A stretch of DNA of 64,000 nucleotides from the NCBI GenBank assembly GCA_029907255.1, contig JARYMF010000002.1, positions 186,001 to 250,000 on the forward strand, written 5' to 3'. Of this stretch, positions 37,084 through 48,355 are shown piece by piece. Each line of letters starts with the position of its first letter. The stretch's first letter is position 1. The notes below the pieces were generated by a model, which was not told where the DNA came from, did not search any database, and was given only the letters and a program-made list of their open reading frames with translations. Origin of the DNA: Armatimonadota bacterium. GTDB taxonomy: Bacteria > Armatimonadota > UBA5829 > DTJY01. Both the position numbers and the translations under genes were made by a program.

Positions 37084-38200
37084 CCGCAGAACAGAAGATT
37101 TTCTCCTCGATGTGGTTTATGGAGGTCGCAAGGATTTGCTCGCGCGCCTCATAAGGCTTGGCTTGCTAGGGCTTTCATGGATTTATCGGCTTGCAATTTG
37201 GCTTTATCTTCTGCCATTTCACCTTCGCATAAGGCGAAAAAGGCGCCTTTGCTGCCCCGTGATAAGCGTAGGAAATCTGACCGTCGGTGGAACTGGGAAG
37301 ACGCCTGCCGTTAGATATGTTTGCGACGGATTGATAGGTAGGGGATGGAATCCTGCTGTATTAAGTTACGGATACGGTGGAATTCTCCATGGTCGCTTTG
37401 CACTGGTTTCCGATGGCAAAAACACGCTTATGTCTGCTGTTGATGTGGGCGACGAACCTGTCATGCTTGCGCGGCAGCTTAAAGGTGTGCCCATTCTAAC
37501 AGGAAAGGATAGGGAGCATACAGGCAGGATGGCTGTACAAGACTTTGGTGCAAATGTGTGTGTGCTGGATGATGGCCTCCAAGTCTGGAAGCTCCACCGA
37601 GACCTTGATATCGTATTGGTTGATGGAAACAATCCCTTTGACAATGGCAGATTGATTCCAGCAGGTCGCCTTCGTGAACCTCCTAACGCTCTTAAAAAGG
37701 CAGGGATTATCCTTATTACTGGCAAGCTCTATACGCGTTCGGAAAAGGATATAGCTGAGGCCGTATCTAAAATTAAAAAAGTTGCCCCGAACGCGAAGAT
37801 CTTTATAACAGGTTATCGAGTCACACACCTAACGTATTTGCAGGATGGTAATCATCTGCATCAGAAAGAAATAAAAGGTAGGAAGGTTTTTGTCCTTTCG
37901 TCTATCGCACGACCCGAGGCGTTCGAGCAAACGGTTGAGCGGATTGGAGCAACAATCGCGGGCAGGGCACATTTTCGCGACCATCATCTCTATTCTAAGG
38001 AAGACTTGACTATGGTATGTGCCTTAGCAAAAAATAGCGGTGCCGAGTTTATCGTTACCACTGAAAAGGATTCTGTAAAGCTGAGCTCCGAGATGGAGTT
38101 TCCTGTTGTAGTTGTGGGGATAACAATGTATCTTGACGATGAGGAAGGTTTTTGGAATATTGTTGCCAATTGTGTCAAGAATTTCGATGGACCAAAATGA
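37073..38200 (+). CDS. lpxK: Tetraacyldisaccharide 4'-kinase
   Basis: A 375-residue LpxK. 'ISVGNLTVGGTGKTPAVRYV' contains the P-loop, and 'ANVCVLDDGLQVWKLHRDLDIVLVD' the Walker-B-like DD. It phosphorylates the 4' position of the lipid A disaccharide, before Kdo addition. A membrane-proximal hydrophobic helix lies at about 20-50. GTG start. Ends in ATGA overlap with the next gene. Confidence 0.95.
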   Translation: MEVSRRTEDFLLDVVYGGRKDLLARLIRLGLLGLSWIYRLAIWLYLLPFHLRIRRKRRLCCPVISVGNLTVGGTGKTPAVRYVCDGLIGRGWNPAVLSYGYGGILHGRFALVSDGKNTLMSAVDVGDEPVMLARQLKGVPILTGKDREHTGRMAVQDFGANVCVLDDGLQVWKLHRDLDIVLVDGNNPFDNGRLIPAGRLREPPNALKKAGIILITGKLYTRSEKDIAEAVSKIKKVAPNAKIFITGYRVTHLTYLQDGNHLHQKEIKGRKVFVLSSIARPEAFEQTVERIGATIAGRAHFRDHHLYSKEDLTMVCALAKNSGAEFIVTTEKDSVKLSSEMEFPVVVVGITMYLDDEEGFWNIVANCVKNFDGPK

Positions 38201-39297
38201 CAAGAAAATTATCACTGACAGGCTCCGAGCGGATATTAATAATAAAACTGAGTTCAATAGGCGATGTTGTGATGGCAACGCCAGTTGCAAAAGCACTGAG
38301 GCAAGCTTTTCCAAAAGCATATATTGCTTGGATAGTAGAAGAGAAATCAAAGGATATCTTAATTGGTAATCCATATCTCGATGAAGTAATAGTTTGGACC
38401 CGTAATTTGACTAAGGGTGGGGTACTCACTCGCTTGAGGTATTTCTTGTCAGGATTAGCCGAAATAAACGCTATTTTGAGGAGCAAGCGTTTTGACTTAG
38501 TGATTGACTTGCAAGGGCTTTTTCGCAGTGCAATCATAGGGTTGCTAACCAGGGCGCGTTATCGTCTGGGTTTTGATTGCGTTCGAGAAGGAGCATCGCT
38601 TTTCTATAACATTCGTTATCCAAGCAACGAAACTAGAATACGCAACTCACAGGCTTACTTGGATATATTGCGTCCTCTAGGAATCGAGTCTGAGGACATC
38701 CACATGCATGTTCCTATCAACGACGACGACCGTGCTTTCGCTTGCAGCCTTATAGGAAAGTATCTTTCGGGAGAACAGCGACCAGTAATTGCGCTTTGCC
38801 CGGCGACCACTTGGCCAAACAAGCATTGGACGGAAGAGGGCTGGGCTATACTGGCGGATAGGCTTGTCTCTTGCTATAACGTGCTTCCTGTTTTTCTGGG
38901 TTCATCGGTAGATATACCTCTGATTGAAAGAATAAGGATTCAGATGAGGCATGAGGCAGTTAGCCTTGCGGGACGAACCACATTGAGGCAAGCAGCGGCG
39001 GTAATCGAACAATGCAATCTTATCATAGCAGTTGACACAGGCCTTCTTCATATAGCAGTAGCCCTCGACCGACCGGTCGTCGGGGTTTTTGGACCAAGTG
39101 GATGGCAGTACTTTGTGAAGAAGGACAACTTTATCCCTGTTGCTAAGAATCTTCCTTGTATACCTTGTTTCCGACATCCGACATGTAAAGATTTTGATTG
39201 CATGAAAGCTATTTCGCCTGAGGATATATTAGCTGCTGTTGAGAGACTATTGACTCTTGAAACAAAAGCCCAATCTGCATGCAGGAGAAATCCTTGA
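38197..39297 (+). CDS. ADP-heptose:LPS heptosyltransferase-like (GT9)
   Basis: A 366-residue GT9 glycosyltransferase. 'RILIIKLSSIGDVVMATPVAKALR' is the N-terminal signature, 'DLVIDLQGLFRSA' and 'CPATTWPNKHWTEEGWAIL' are substrate-binding blocks, and 'IAVDTGLLHIAVALDRPVVGVFGPS' the C-terminal one. It likely adds the first heptose to Kdo. The frame is open from 38152, but ATG 38197 in ATGA overlap with lpxK is preferred. Late Cys cluster 'CIPCFRHPTCKDFDCM' is unusual for WaaC but occurs in related GT9 members. Confidence 0.87.
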   Translation: MTRKLSLTGSERILIIKLSSIGDVVMATPVAKALRQAFPKAYIAWIVEEKSKDILIGNPYLDEVIVWTRNLTKGGVLTRLRYFLSGLAEINAILRSKRFDLVIDLQGLFRSAIIGLLTRARYRLGFDCVREGASLFYNIRYPSNETRIRNSQAYLDILRPLGIESEDIHMHVPINDDDRAFACSLIGKYLSGEQRPVIALCPATTWPNKHWTEEGWAILADRLVSCYNVLPVFLGSSVDIPLIERIRIQMRHEAVSLAGRTTLRQAAAVIEQCNLIIAVDTGLLHIAVALDRPVVGVFGPSGWQYFVKKDNFIPVAKNLPCIPCFRHPTCKDFDCMKAISPEDILAAVERLLTLETKAQSACRRNP

Positions 39298-40445
39298 AAA
39301 AGAAACTTTGCACAGTACATATTGAGACAGGGATGAATTCCCTTGGCGGACCTACGCAAGTCGTTTACCTTGTTGATGGTCTTATACGGCGAGGGCATGA
39401 GGCAAACCTGATATGTCCTGCCGGCAGCGGTATCCACCAAGAAATGCTTGCGGCGGGGCTACCTGTTGTGCCGATACGCTTCAGAAATGAGCTTGACATA
39501 ACTTTGTTTTTTAAGATATTGAGCTTTCTACGAAAATCCCAGCCTGATATTGTTCACCTCCACAGCCGCCGAGGTGCCGATTTTTGGGGTGGCATTGCAG
39601 CACGTATTTGCAAGACAAGTGCAGTAATTCTCTCAAGGCGGGTAGACTATCCGATTAATAACCGCTTCATCTCCAAGCTAAAATACGGCTACCTCTGCGA
39701 TAAAATCATAACTGTTTCGAATGCCATTAGAGAGATACTTATTGCTGGTGGTGTTGAACCTTCGAAAATAGTCTGCGTTCACAGTACTATTGATGCTAGT
39801 GTTTACGGAAATGGCGGCGATGGTCTACTGAGAAAAGAATTGGGAATACCCGAAGATGCATTACTTATCGGAATTATTGCTCAGCTTATCGAGCGCAAAG
39901 GGCATAAATACCTTTTTGAAGCCTTTCCCGCTGTGCTCAAAAAGTGCCCAAATGCCAGGTTGCTTGTGTTGGGCAAAGGTGTCCTACTGCCGAAATTGAA
40001 ACAGCATGCTGAGAATCTCGGAATCGCCGATAAGGTTATATTCGCGGGGTTCAGAAGGGATATTCCGCGCATTTTGTCAGAACTTGATTTGCTTGTGCAT
40101 CCGGCAATTATGGAAGGACTTGGGGTAGCCATACTTCAAGCAATGGCTGCTGGTCTTCCCGTTATCGCCACACCGGTTGGAGGCATTCCTGAAGTCGTCC
40201 AAGATGGTGTAAGTGGTCTATTAATACCCCCCAAAGATTCAGATGCGCTTGGTCAGGCGATTTTGTCGATTTTACCCTACCCGGATGTGCGGCGGCATAT
40301 GGGAGAAGAAGGTAGGCGCATAGTCCGAGAACAATTTAGTGTAGATAAGATGGTTGATAGAACGCTTAGGGTGTATGAAGAGGTTCTTGTGTCAAAGGGA
40401 ATTCCAGTTCAATTATCCAATGAGCTTACAGCCCCACATCGTTAG
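39294..40445 (+). CDS. GT4 family glycosyltransferase
   Basis: A roughly 383-residue GT4-fold enzyme. The N-terminal domain has 'HIETGMNSLGGPTQVVYLVDGL' and 'DIVHLHSRRGADFWGG'. The C-terminal domain has 'LVHPAIMEGLGVAILQAMAAGLPVIATPVGGIPEVVQDG', the E-x7-E-type donor motif, split here. It adds a sugar to the LPS core, identity unknown. AGGAG lies six bases before TTG 39294, whose TTGA overlap mirrors neighbouring junctions; the ATG at 39279 is the alternative. Confidence 0.85.
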   Translation: MKKKLCTVHIETGMNSLGGPTQVVYLVDGLIRRGHEANLICPAGSGIHQEMLAAGLPVVPIRFRNELDITLFFKILSFLRKSQPDIVHLHSRRGADFWGGIAARICKTSAVILSRRVDYPINNRFISKLKYGYLCDKIITVSNAIREILIAGGVEPSKIVCVHSTIDASVYGNGGDGLLRKELGIPEDALLIGIIAQLIERKGHKYLFEAFPAVLKKCPNARLLVLGKGVLLPKLKQHAENLGIADKVIFAGFRRDIPRILSELDLLVHPAIMEGLGVAILQAMAAGLPVIATPVGGIPEVVQDGVSGLLIPPKDSDALGQAILSILPYPDVRRHMGEEGRRIVREQFSVDKMVDRTLRVYEEVLVSKGIPVQLSNELTAPHR

Positions 40446-40468
40446 CTTTCTAGTTTTACCGCAAGAGG

Positions 40469-41458
40469 ATGGCCCAGTTGAACAATCCTGAAAAAATAGT
40501 GTGTTTTCACCTTAACCAACTTGGCGATTTAATGTTTACGCTCCCCGCACTTTATAATCTTCGGCATCATTTTCCAAAGGCACGCATAGTAAGCGTGGCG
40601 CGTTCAGCCCATCGGGAGTTGTTAACGCTCACAGGTCTGGTTGATAATGTTTTGGAGCGCCCTTATGGGCCCTGGTCCGCAAAAGTCAGGCTGGCGCTAA
40701 AACTACGCAGGGAGCGATTTGACATAGCTGTGCTCTTTTCAATGTCAACGGAGAGTGCGATTCTCGCGGCGGTTGCAGGACCTAAAGCCAAAGTTGGATT
40801 CAGGGGCCCTGGTTTGACTTACCGGGTCAAAAAGTTTGGTCCTCCATCAATATCTAACAGCCTGCGGTTGGTAGAAGCAATTGGCTGCCCTATCGTGAAA
40901 AATGATTACGTAGGCTTAATAAAACTCACGGAGGCAGAGCGGCAAAAGGCAAGCGATTTGCTTAGTTCAGCTGGGCTCCCTAAGTTTGCAAATTATGCAG
41001 TTCTTGCCCCAGGTTCAACCCGTGAAATAAAACAGTGGACACATGAAGGCTTTGTTTCTCTTGCTAGTCTTCTCCATAGCGAGTTCGGCTTTGCATCAGT
41101 AATAGTAGGCGCCGAGCGGGATAGAATCATTGAACAATCGAACGGTGCCATTGTGGACTTGTTAGGAAAAACATCGCTGGCAGATCTTGCGGCCATACTG
41201 GAAAGGGCTAAGGTTTTTGTTGGAGTGGACTCAGGAGTAATGCATCTTGCTGCTGCCATGGGTGTGCCTGTTGTTGCACTGTTTGGGCCTACTAGGCATG
41301 ATTTGACCGGGCCTTTGGGAAATAGAAACCGCATTGTTACTGCTGGGGTGCCTTGTGCACCGTGCATGAAAACAAGTTGCAATGACCGCATATGCATGAG
41401 AAATATCACGGTTGAGAAAGTTGTGGAGGCGGTAGGCGAATGTCTAAGGGAAATATGA
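40469..41458 (+). CDS. Second GT9 heptosyltransferase-like protein
   Basis: A 329-residue GT9 enzyme. 'ICFHLNQLGDLMFTLPALYNLR' has the D-x2-F variation on the GDV motif. 'LAPGSTREIKQWTHEGFVSLA' and 'FVGVDSGVMHLAAAMGVPVVALFGPT' are the remaining family blocks, and a Cys cluster 'CAPCMKTSCNDRICM' closes it. With the 38197 gene it gives a two-heptosyltransferase set, as in WaaC/WaaF systems. It follows the GT4 gene by 23 bases. Confidence 0.86.
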   Translation: MAQLNNPEKIVCFHLNQLGDLMFTLPALYNLRHHFPKARIVSVARSAHRELLTLTGLVDNVLERPYGPWSAKVRLALKLRRERFDIAVLFSMSTESAILAAVAGPKAKVGFRGPGLTYRVKKFGPPSISNSLRLVEAIGCPIVKNDYVGLIKLTEAERQKASDLLSSAGLPKFANYAVLAPGSTREIKQWTHEGFVSLASLLHSEFGFASVIVGAERDRIIEQSNGAIVDLLGKTSLADLAAILERAKVFVGVDSGVMHLAAAMGVPVVALFGPTRHDLTGPLGNRNRIVTAGVPCAPCMKTSCNDRICMRNITVEKVVEAVGECLREI

Positions 41459-42384
41459 TAGAGCCTTCCGTCGCGGCAATAGTTCTGAATTGGCGAACAC
41501 CTGAGTTGACTTCACAGTGCGTCGAGTCTCTACTAACCTCTGATTTTGACGGGGTGCTTTCAATCATTGTGGTGGATAACAATTCTGAGGATGGTTCGGT
41601 TGATTTATTGAAGGAACGCTTTGGTAATCGAATAGCGGTAATTGAAAACAAAGAAAACCTAGGGTACGCGGGTGGCATGAATGTCGGCATCAGTAGGGCA
41701 ATGGAGATTGGGGCAAAATATGTTTTCCTTTTGAACTCAGATATCAAGCTGGATTCCTGTGCCTTGGCAGAACTTTATAGGGCGGCAGAGGAACATCCAG
41801 ATGGGGTGTTCTTCGGTCCTAGAATTTTTGATATTGGCAAACCTGATGACCAATGGTTCATAGGTGGCCGATGGGATTGGTTGCAGGGAACAATCCGCAT
41901 AGTGCGAGGGTATGCTAACAAGAAGCTACCGCTTGACCCATGGAAAATTGAGTTTGTGAACGGTGCGGCAATGTTTGCGCGGATGTCTTGTATCCAAAAT
42001 ATTGGCATGTTTGATGAACGGTTTGGCTTATATTTCGAAGAAAGCGATCTTTGCTCAAGAGCGGCTAAAGCAGGATATACCCTTTGGCACGTTCCTACCG
42101 CATCTGTTTACCATCAATGTGGCGCAAGCATGTCTAAGGCTATTGATAAAACTAGCCGTGATATAGGACAATATTATCGTACAAGAAACCGCCTGTTGTG
42201 GGGCAAGAAGAACCTTGTAGGCCTGCGTTCGGTTGTATTTTGGGCGAATGTTGCCGTTCGATTTCCACTAAAGTACCTGTCGCTTTTACTTTCTGGCCAG
42301 ACATCGAAAAGGCGGGGGTTCGAAGAAGGCTTTAGAGATTTTGTGATGGGCAGGTTTGGCATGCGTAATTTTTTGGAGGAATAA
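41455..42384 (+). CDS. GT2 family glycosyltransferase (rhamnosyltransferase-like)
   Basis: A 309-residue GT-A enzyme. 'AAIVLNWRTPELTSQCVESLL' is the N-terminal GT2 block, 'VVDNNSEDGSVDLLKERFGN' the nucleotide-binding site, 'FLLNSDIKLD' the DxD-type site and 'FDERFGLYFEESDLCSRAAKAGY' the ED-type acceptor block. AAGG precedes ATG 41455, which forms an ATGA overlap with the GT9 gene; the ATG at 41440 is the alternative. It likely extends the core or O-side chain. Confidence 0.86.
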   Translation: MIEPSVAAIVLNWRTPELTSQCVESLLTSDFDGVLSIIVVDNNSEDGSVDLLKERFGNRIAVIENKENLGYAGGMNVGISRAMEIGAKYVFLLNSDIKLDSCALAELYRAAEEHPDGVFFGPRIFDIGKPDDQWFIGGRWDWLQGTIRIVRGYANKKLPLDPWKIEFVNGAAMFARMSCIQNIGMFDERFGLYFEESDLCSRAAKAGYTLWHVPTASVYHQCGASMSKAIDKTSRDIGQYYRTRNRLLWGKKNLVGLRSVVFWANVAVRFPLKYLSLLLSGQTSKRRGFEEGFRDFVMGRFGMRNFLEE

Positions 42385-43164
42385 GTGGTTAAGACATCCG
42401 TGGTAATCATTACGGAGAATGAAGAAGCAAATATTCGCCGCTGTTTAGAGAGTGTGAAGTGGGCGGATGAGATAATAGTTGTTGACTCGGGAAGCACAGA
42501 TATTACCCTAGATATATGCAAAGAATATGAATGCAAAGTTTTCCATCGCGAATGGGATGGCTATGCAAATCAAAAGAACTATGCACTAGACCAAGCCAGC
42601 GGTGATTGGATATTAAGCCTCGATGCAGACGAAGAGGTCACTTCCGAGCTAGCTAAAGAACTTTGGCAGGCTGTCAACTCCGACAGCGCCGATGCATATT
42701 CAATTCCCCGCTTAAACAATTTCCTAGGCCGTTGGATGCGCCATGGTGGATGGTATCCCGACCGCCAGCTACGATTCTTCAAGCGAAATGTGGGGAGGTT
42801 CAAGGTCATACCACTACATGAATGTGTAGAGATTAAGGACCCAAGTGTTCGGCTAGGGAAACTCTCTGCGCCATTAAGACACTATACCTACCAAACAGTA
42901 GCTGATTTTATTAAGAAAGCTGACAGATATACATCAATCGAGGCTGATGCTATGATAAAGGAGGGGCGACTGCCCAAATCAATAACACTTTCATTGATAA
43001 TGGCAATCCCTAGCAAGTTTGTTGAGGTTTACTTTTACAAAGGAGGCTGGCGCGACGGCTTACACGGGTTTATTGCAGCGGTTCTTATGTCTGCCCGCGT
43101 TTTTTTGAGATATGTCAAGCTCTGGGAGGCACTAGGGGTAAAAAATGGGGTCAAAATACGATGA
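42385..43164 (+). CDS. GT2 family glycosyltransferase (WaaE/KdtX-like)
   Basis: A 259-residue GT2 enzyme: 'VVIITENEEANIRRCLESVKWADEIIVVDSGSTD' in parts, 'WILSLDADEEVTSEL' as DxD block, and 'RFKVIPLHECVEI'. The single-domain WaaE/KdtX type transfers glucose or a related sugar to core heptose. GTG start with GGAGG five bases upstream; its start is immediately after the previous stop. It overlaps the next gene by 20 bases. Confidence 0.87.
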   Translation: MVKTSVVIITENEEANIRRCLESVKWADEIIVVDSGSTDITLDICKEYECKVFHREWDGYANQKNYALDQASGDWILSLDADEEVTSELAKELWQAVNSDSADAYSIPRLNNFLGRWMRHGGWYPDRQLRFFKRNVGRFKVIPLHECVEIKDPSVRLGKLSAPLRHYTYQTVADFIKKADRYTSIEADAMIKEGRLPKSITLSLIMAIPSKFVEVYFYKGGWRDGLHGFIAAVLMSARVFLRYVKLWEALGVKNGVKIR

Positions 43165-44110
43165 AATAAACTTATCGGGGCTTAAAAGGCTGAGTATCAA
43201 AGACAGGACAAGCATGGTCAATGCAGAGCAGTTTGGCAAGGCACCGGCTGCGGGCAGGAGTTTCGCCGAATTTCTGAACTCCATTCCAAATATACTTGCT
43301 GGGAGTTCGTTGCGTGAGCTTGTGTTCGCTATTGCTTGCGCCCGAAGGGCTGAGAAACCCGTGATTGCTTGCATGGGTGCACACGTAATAAAATGCGGCC
43401 TCAGCCCAGTAATTATAGAGCTTATGTCTAACAAAATTCTTACAGCGGTGGCGATGAACGGTGCTGGAGCAATTCATGACGCGGAAGTTGCACTCTTTGG
43501 TAGTACATCTGAAGATGTGGCATCTGGACTAAAGAATGGGACTTTTGGCATGGCATTTGAGACTGCAGAGTTTCTAAATCAAGCGGCTGTGGTTGCACAC
43601 CAGCAAGGGCTTGGTTTGGGCGAATCTATCGGCAAAGCTCTACTTGAGGCGAAGGCTCCCAACACTAAACTAAGCATACAAGCGTCAGGATATTCGCTAG
43701 GCATTCCGGTCACCATTCATGTTGCGCTAGGAACGGATATCACGCATATGCACCCGTCCGCTGACGGTGCGGCTTATGGGGATGCTACAATGCGCGACTT
43801 TAGAATACTCACATATGCTATGAAAGACCTTGGGCAGGGCGGCGTCCTGCTTAATTTTGGCTCAGCTGTTGTCCTCCCAGAGGTAGTGTTGAAAGCCTTC
43901 GCGATTTTGCGGAATTTGGGATTTGATTTTTCAGGCACGGTTGGTGCGAATTTTGATTTCATCCAGCAATATAGATCAACCCAACAGGTTGTTAAGCGCA
44001 TAGAATACTTGGGGGGCAAAGGATATGCTCTTACTGGGCACCATGAAATAATGATTCCCCTTTTAGCGCATGCTGTTATGGAGGAATTAGGAAAAGGAGA
44101 ACAACCTTGA
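43145..44110 (+). CDS. Deoxyhypusine-synthase-fold-like protein in the LPS cluster
   Basis: A 321-residue protein. The N-terminal half with 'FAIACARRAEKPVIACMGAHVIKCGLSPVIIELM' (in parts), 'AVAMNGAGAIHDAEVALFG', and the later 'LLNFGSAVVLPEVVLKAF' resemble the NAD-binding fold of deoxyhypusine-synthase relatives. I do not see the lysine-centred active-site sequence expected of the eukaryotic enzyme. Bacteria have no hypusine on eIF5A, so the activity must differ. It overlaps the GT2 gene by 20 bases and rfaE1 by four, so it is tied to LPS heptose metabolism by context. Function is unknown. Confidence 0.65.
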   Translation: MGSKYDEINLSGLKRLSIKDRTSMVNAEQFGKAPAAGRSFAEFLNSIPNILAGSSLRELVFAIACARRAEKPVIACMGAHVIKCGLSPVIIELMSNKILTAVAMNGAGAIHDAEVALFGSTSEDVASGLKNGTFGMAFETAEFLNQAAVVAHQQGLGLGESIGKALLEAKAPNTKLSIQASGYSLGIPVTIHVALGTDITHMHPSADGAAYGDATMRDFRILTYAMKDLGQGGVLLNFGSAVVLPEVVLKAFAILRNLGFDFSGTVGANFDFIQQYRSTQQVVKRIEYLGGKGYALTGHHEIMIPLLAHAVMEELGKGEQP

Positions 44111-45098
44111 CGAAGTCCAGATTTGAGGAAATACTCGATGGAATGGTTGGCAAACATGTGCTTGTTATAGGCGATGTGATGCTTGATGAGTATGTATGGG
44201 GTGATGTAAAGCGCATATCGCCCGAAGCGCCAGTCATGGTGGTTGAGGTGCGAGAAGAAAGCTCGACTCCAGGAGGGGCAACCAACGTAGTAAACAACAT
44301 CCAAGCGTTGGATGGAGTGTCGTCTGTTATTGGTGTTATTGGTGAGGATGCAGCTGGGCAGAAGCTTGCCGACCACTTGGAAAAAGCGGGCGTCTTCATA
44401 GGTGGCTTGGTTACCGATTTCAATAGGCCAACTACTAGGAAAACCAGGATAATTGCACACAACCAGCAGATTGTCCGCGTTGACCGAGAAAGCAGAAGGA
44501 AAATCGGGAGGTCAGTGCTTAAGAAAGTCGTGTCCTTGATAGAGGAGCTCCTGCCAGCCGCAGATATTATCGTATTTTCTGATTACGACAAGGGCATGGC
44601 GACAAGTGAGGTTGCTCGGTCTATTATCGAATCAGCTAGAAAATACGAGAAAATTGTTGTTGTCAATCCAAAACCGCGAAATGCAAAGCACTTCAAGTTT
44701 GCAAATATTATTACAATGAATCAGTCTGAGGCGGAAGCCGCTACAGGGATTTACATCACTTCTGAACGTCAACTTTTGCGTGCAGCGAAGCGGCTCTTCT
44801 CAATGCTTCAGCCCCAGAACCTGCTGGTTACTCGGGGTCCACTGGGCATGGCTTTGTTTGGCCCGAATGGTGAAATGGAAGCGATACCTGCGCACTTGGT
44901 TGAGGTCTACGATGTTGCAGGTGCTGGAGATACTGTTGTGAGTGTTCTTGCGCTTGCACTCGCAGCAGGTGCCACCGTTCTTGAAGCTAGTGTGCTTGCA
45001 AATTGTGCAGGCGGCGCGGTTGTTAGGAAGGTGGGCGTGGCTACTGTATCAAGAGAGGAAATCCGCTCTATGCTCGATTGCGAACGGAGGCCAATGGA

Positions 45099-45102
<4 letters not shown>
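44107..45102 (+). CDS. rfaE1: D-glycero-beta-D-manno-heptose-7-phosphate kinase (RfaE domain I)
   Basis: A 331-residue PfkB-family kinase. 'VLVIGDVMLDEYVWGDVKRISPEAPVMVV' (in parts) is the N-terminal RfaE1 signature, and 'VYDVAGAGDTVVSVLALALA' includes the catalytic GAGD. It phosphorylates heptose 7-phosphate to the 1,7-bisphosphate on the way to ADP-heptose. TTG start overlapping by TTGA. The nucleotidyltransferase half of E. coli HldE is the next gene, so the two activities are split here. Confidence 0.93.
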
Positions 45103-47158
<2,056 letters not shown>

Positions 47159-47259
47159 AATCTTGTTGGAGAATGTCAGGCAAAATTGAAAATATATACA
47201 GCATCTGAGTATATGTCTTTCATTCTAAAAGCTTTGAATTAGGGAGGAGTTAAAAATCA

Positions 47260-48285
47260 ATGGCGGAAAAAGTTAGAGTAGGCATGATTGGCTGTGGCGG
47301 AATAGCACGAGGTCATGCAGCACGGCTAATCAAGAATCCGGATGCAGAAATTGTTGCTCTTGCAGACCCAAGCGAGGAAAGCATTGCTCGCCTAAAGGAA
47401 TTTATTCAAGCTGGGCACGGCGGTCTCGATGAACAGCAAAAGAAGGCTCTCGATAATGTTCCCGTGTTTAAAGACTACCGCGAAATGCTCGACAAAGTTG
47501 AAATGGATGCGGTGGAGATTGCAACTCCACATACCCTTCACTTTGAACAAGCAATGGAATCTATCAACCGTGGCCTTCATGTGTGCTTGGAAAAACCAAT
47601 GGTTTGCTGTGTTGAGCATGCAAATAAGCTAATTGCCAACGCCGAAGAAAAGAAACGCATAATTGTTGTTTCATACCAGCGTCATTATCAACCTCAATAT
47701 CGCTATATTAAGAAGGTGGTCGACGAAGGCGGGATTGGGAAGGTTACATTTGTTTCAGCTCTGCAGTGCCAGAACTGGAAAAAAGGCACAGCAGGCAAGT
47801 GGAGGCAGGTCCCAGAGCTTAGCGGCGGTGGTCAGCTGAACGATTCCGGCAGCCATCTTATTGACATTATTCTTTGGACAACTGGTTTAGCGGTTGAAGA
47901 AGTTTTTGCCTATATTGACAACTGCGGCACACCAGTGGACATAAACTCCGCCCTTGCTCTCAAGTTTAAAGAAAGTGCCCAAGGAACTGTCAGCATTGTT
48001 GGCGATGCACCTACATTTTACGAAGACTTCACAATTTGGGGCGAGGAAGGGATACTCTTCTATCGTAACGGCCAGCTCAGCCAATGCGGCGCTGATGGCA
48101 AAATCTTCCAACCTGAGGATCTTCCACCCGCTTCGGACCCGGATACAAACTTCGTTGACGCAATTTTGGGCAGAGATAAGGTCTGGGCACCCCCGATTTG
48201 TGGTTTGCGGGTAATCGAGCTCACCGAGGCTGCTTGGAAGTCAGCCGAAAAGGGCTGTGCTGTCCCCGTGGGGAGTTTAGGTTGA
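47260..48285 (+). CDS. Gfo/Idh/MocA family oxidoreductase
   Basis: A 341-residue protein with 'RVGMIGCGGIARGHAARLI' (Rossmann), 'HVCLEKPMVCCVEHANKLI' (EKP motif) and 'LSGGGQLNDSGSHLIDIILW' (His near the sugar-binding centre). It is a NAD(P)-linked sugar oxidoreductase of unknown substrate. GGGAGGAG precedes ATG. It lies 100 bases after kdsA, so it may be a separate transcript. It shares only family-level resemblance with the 9371 protein. Confidence 0.85.
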   Translation: MAEKVRVGMIGCGGIARGHAARLIKNPDAEIVALADPSEESIARLKEFIQAGHGGLDEQQKKALDNVPVFKDYREMLDKVEMDAVEIATPHTLHFEQAMESINRGLHVCLEKPMVCCVEHANKLIANAEEKKRIIVVSYQRHYQPQYRYIKKVVDEGGIGKVTFVSALQCQNWKKGTAGKWRQVPELSGGGQLNDSGSHLIDIILWTTGLAVEEVFAYIDNCGTPVDINSALALKFKESAQGTVSIVGDAPTFYEDFTIWGEEGILFYRNGQLSQCGADGKIFQPEDLPPASDPDTNFVDAILGRDKVWAPPICGLRVIELTEAAWKSAEKGCAVPVGSLG

Positions 48286-48299
48286 TTGGTGATATTTTT

Positions 48300-48338
48300 A
48301 GGGCCGGATGGATGCTGATTTTCCGCCGGCCCTTTTGA
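48300..48338 (+). terminator. Rho-independent terminator after the oxidoreductase gene
   Basis: An 8-bp stem AGGGCCGG (48300-48307) with CCGGCCCT (48326-48333) encloses an 18-nt loop and is followed by TTTTGATT. It ends the plus-strand transcript before the convergent MFS gene. Confidence 0.8.
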
Positions 48339-48355
48339 TTCTAGCGTAATGCTTT

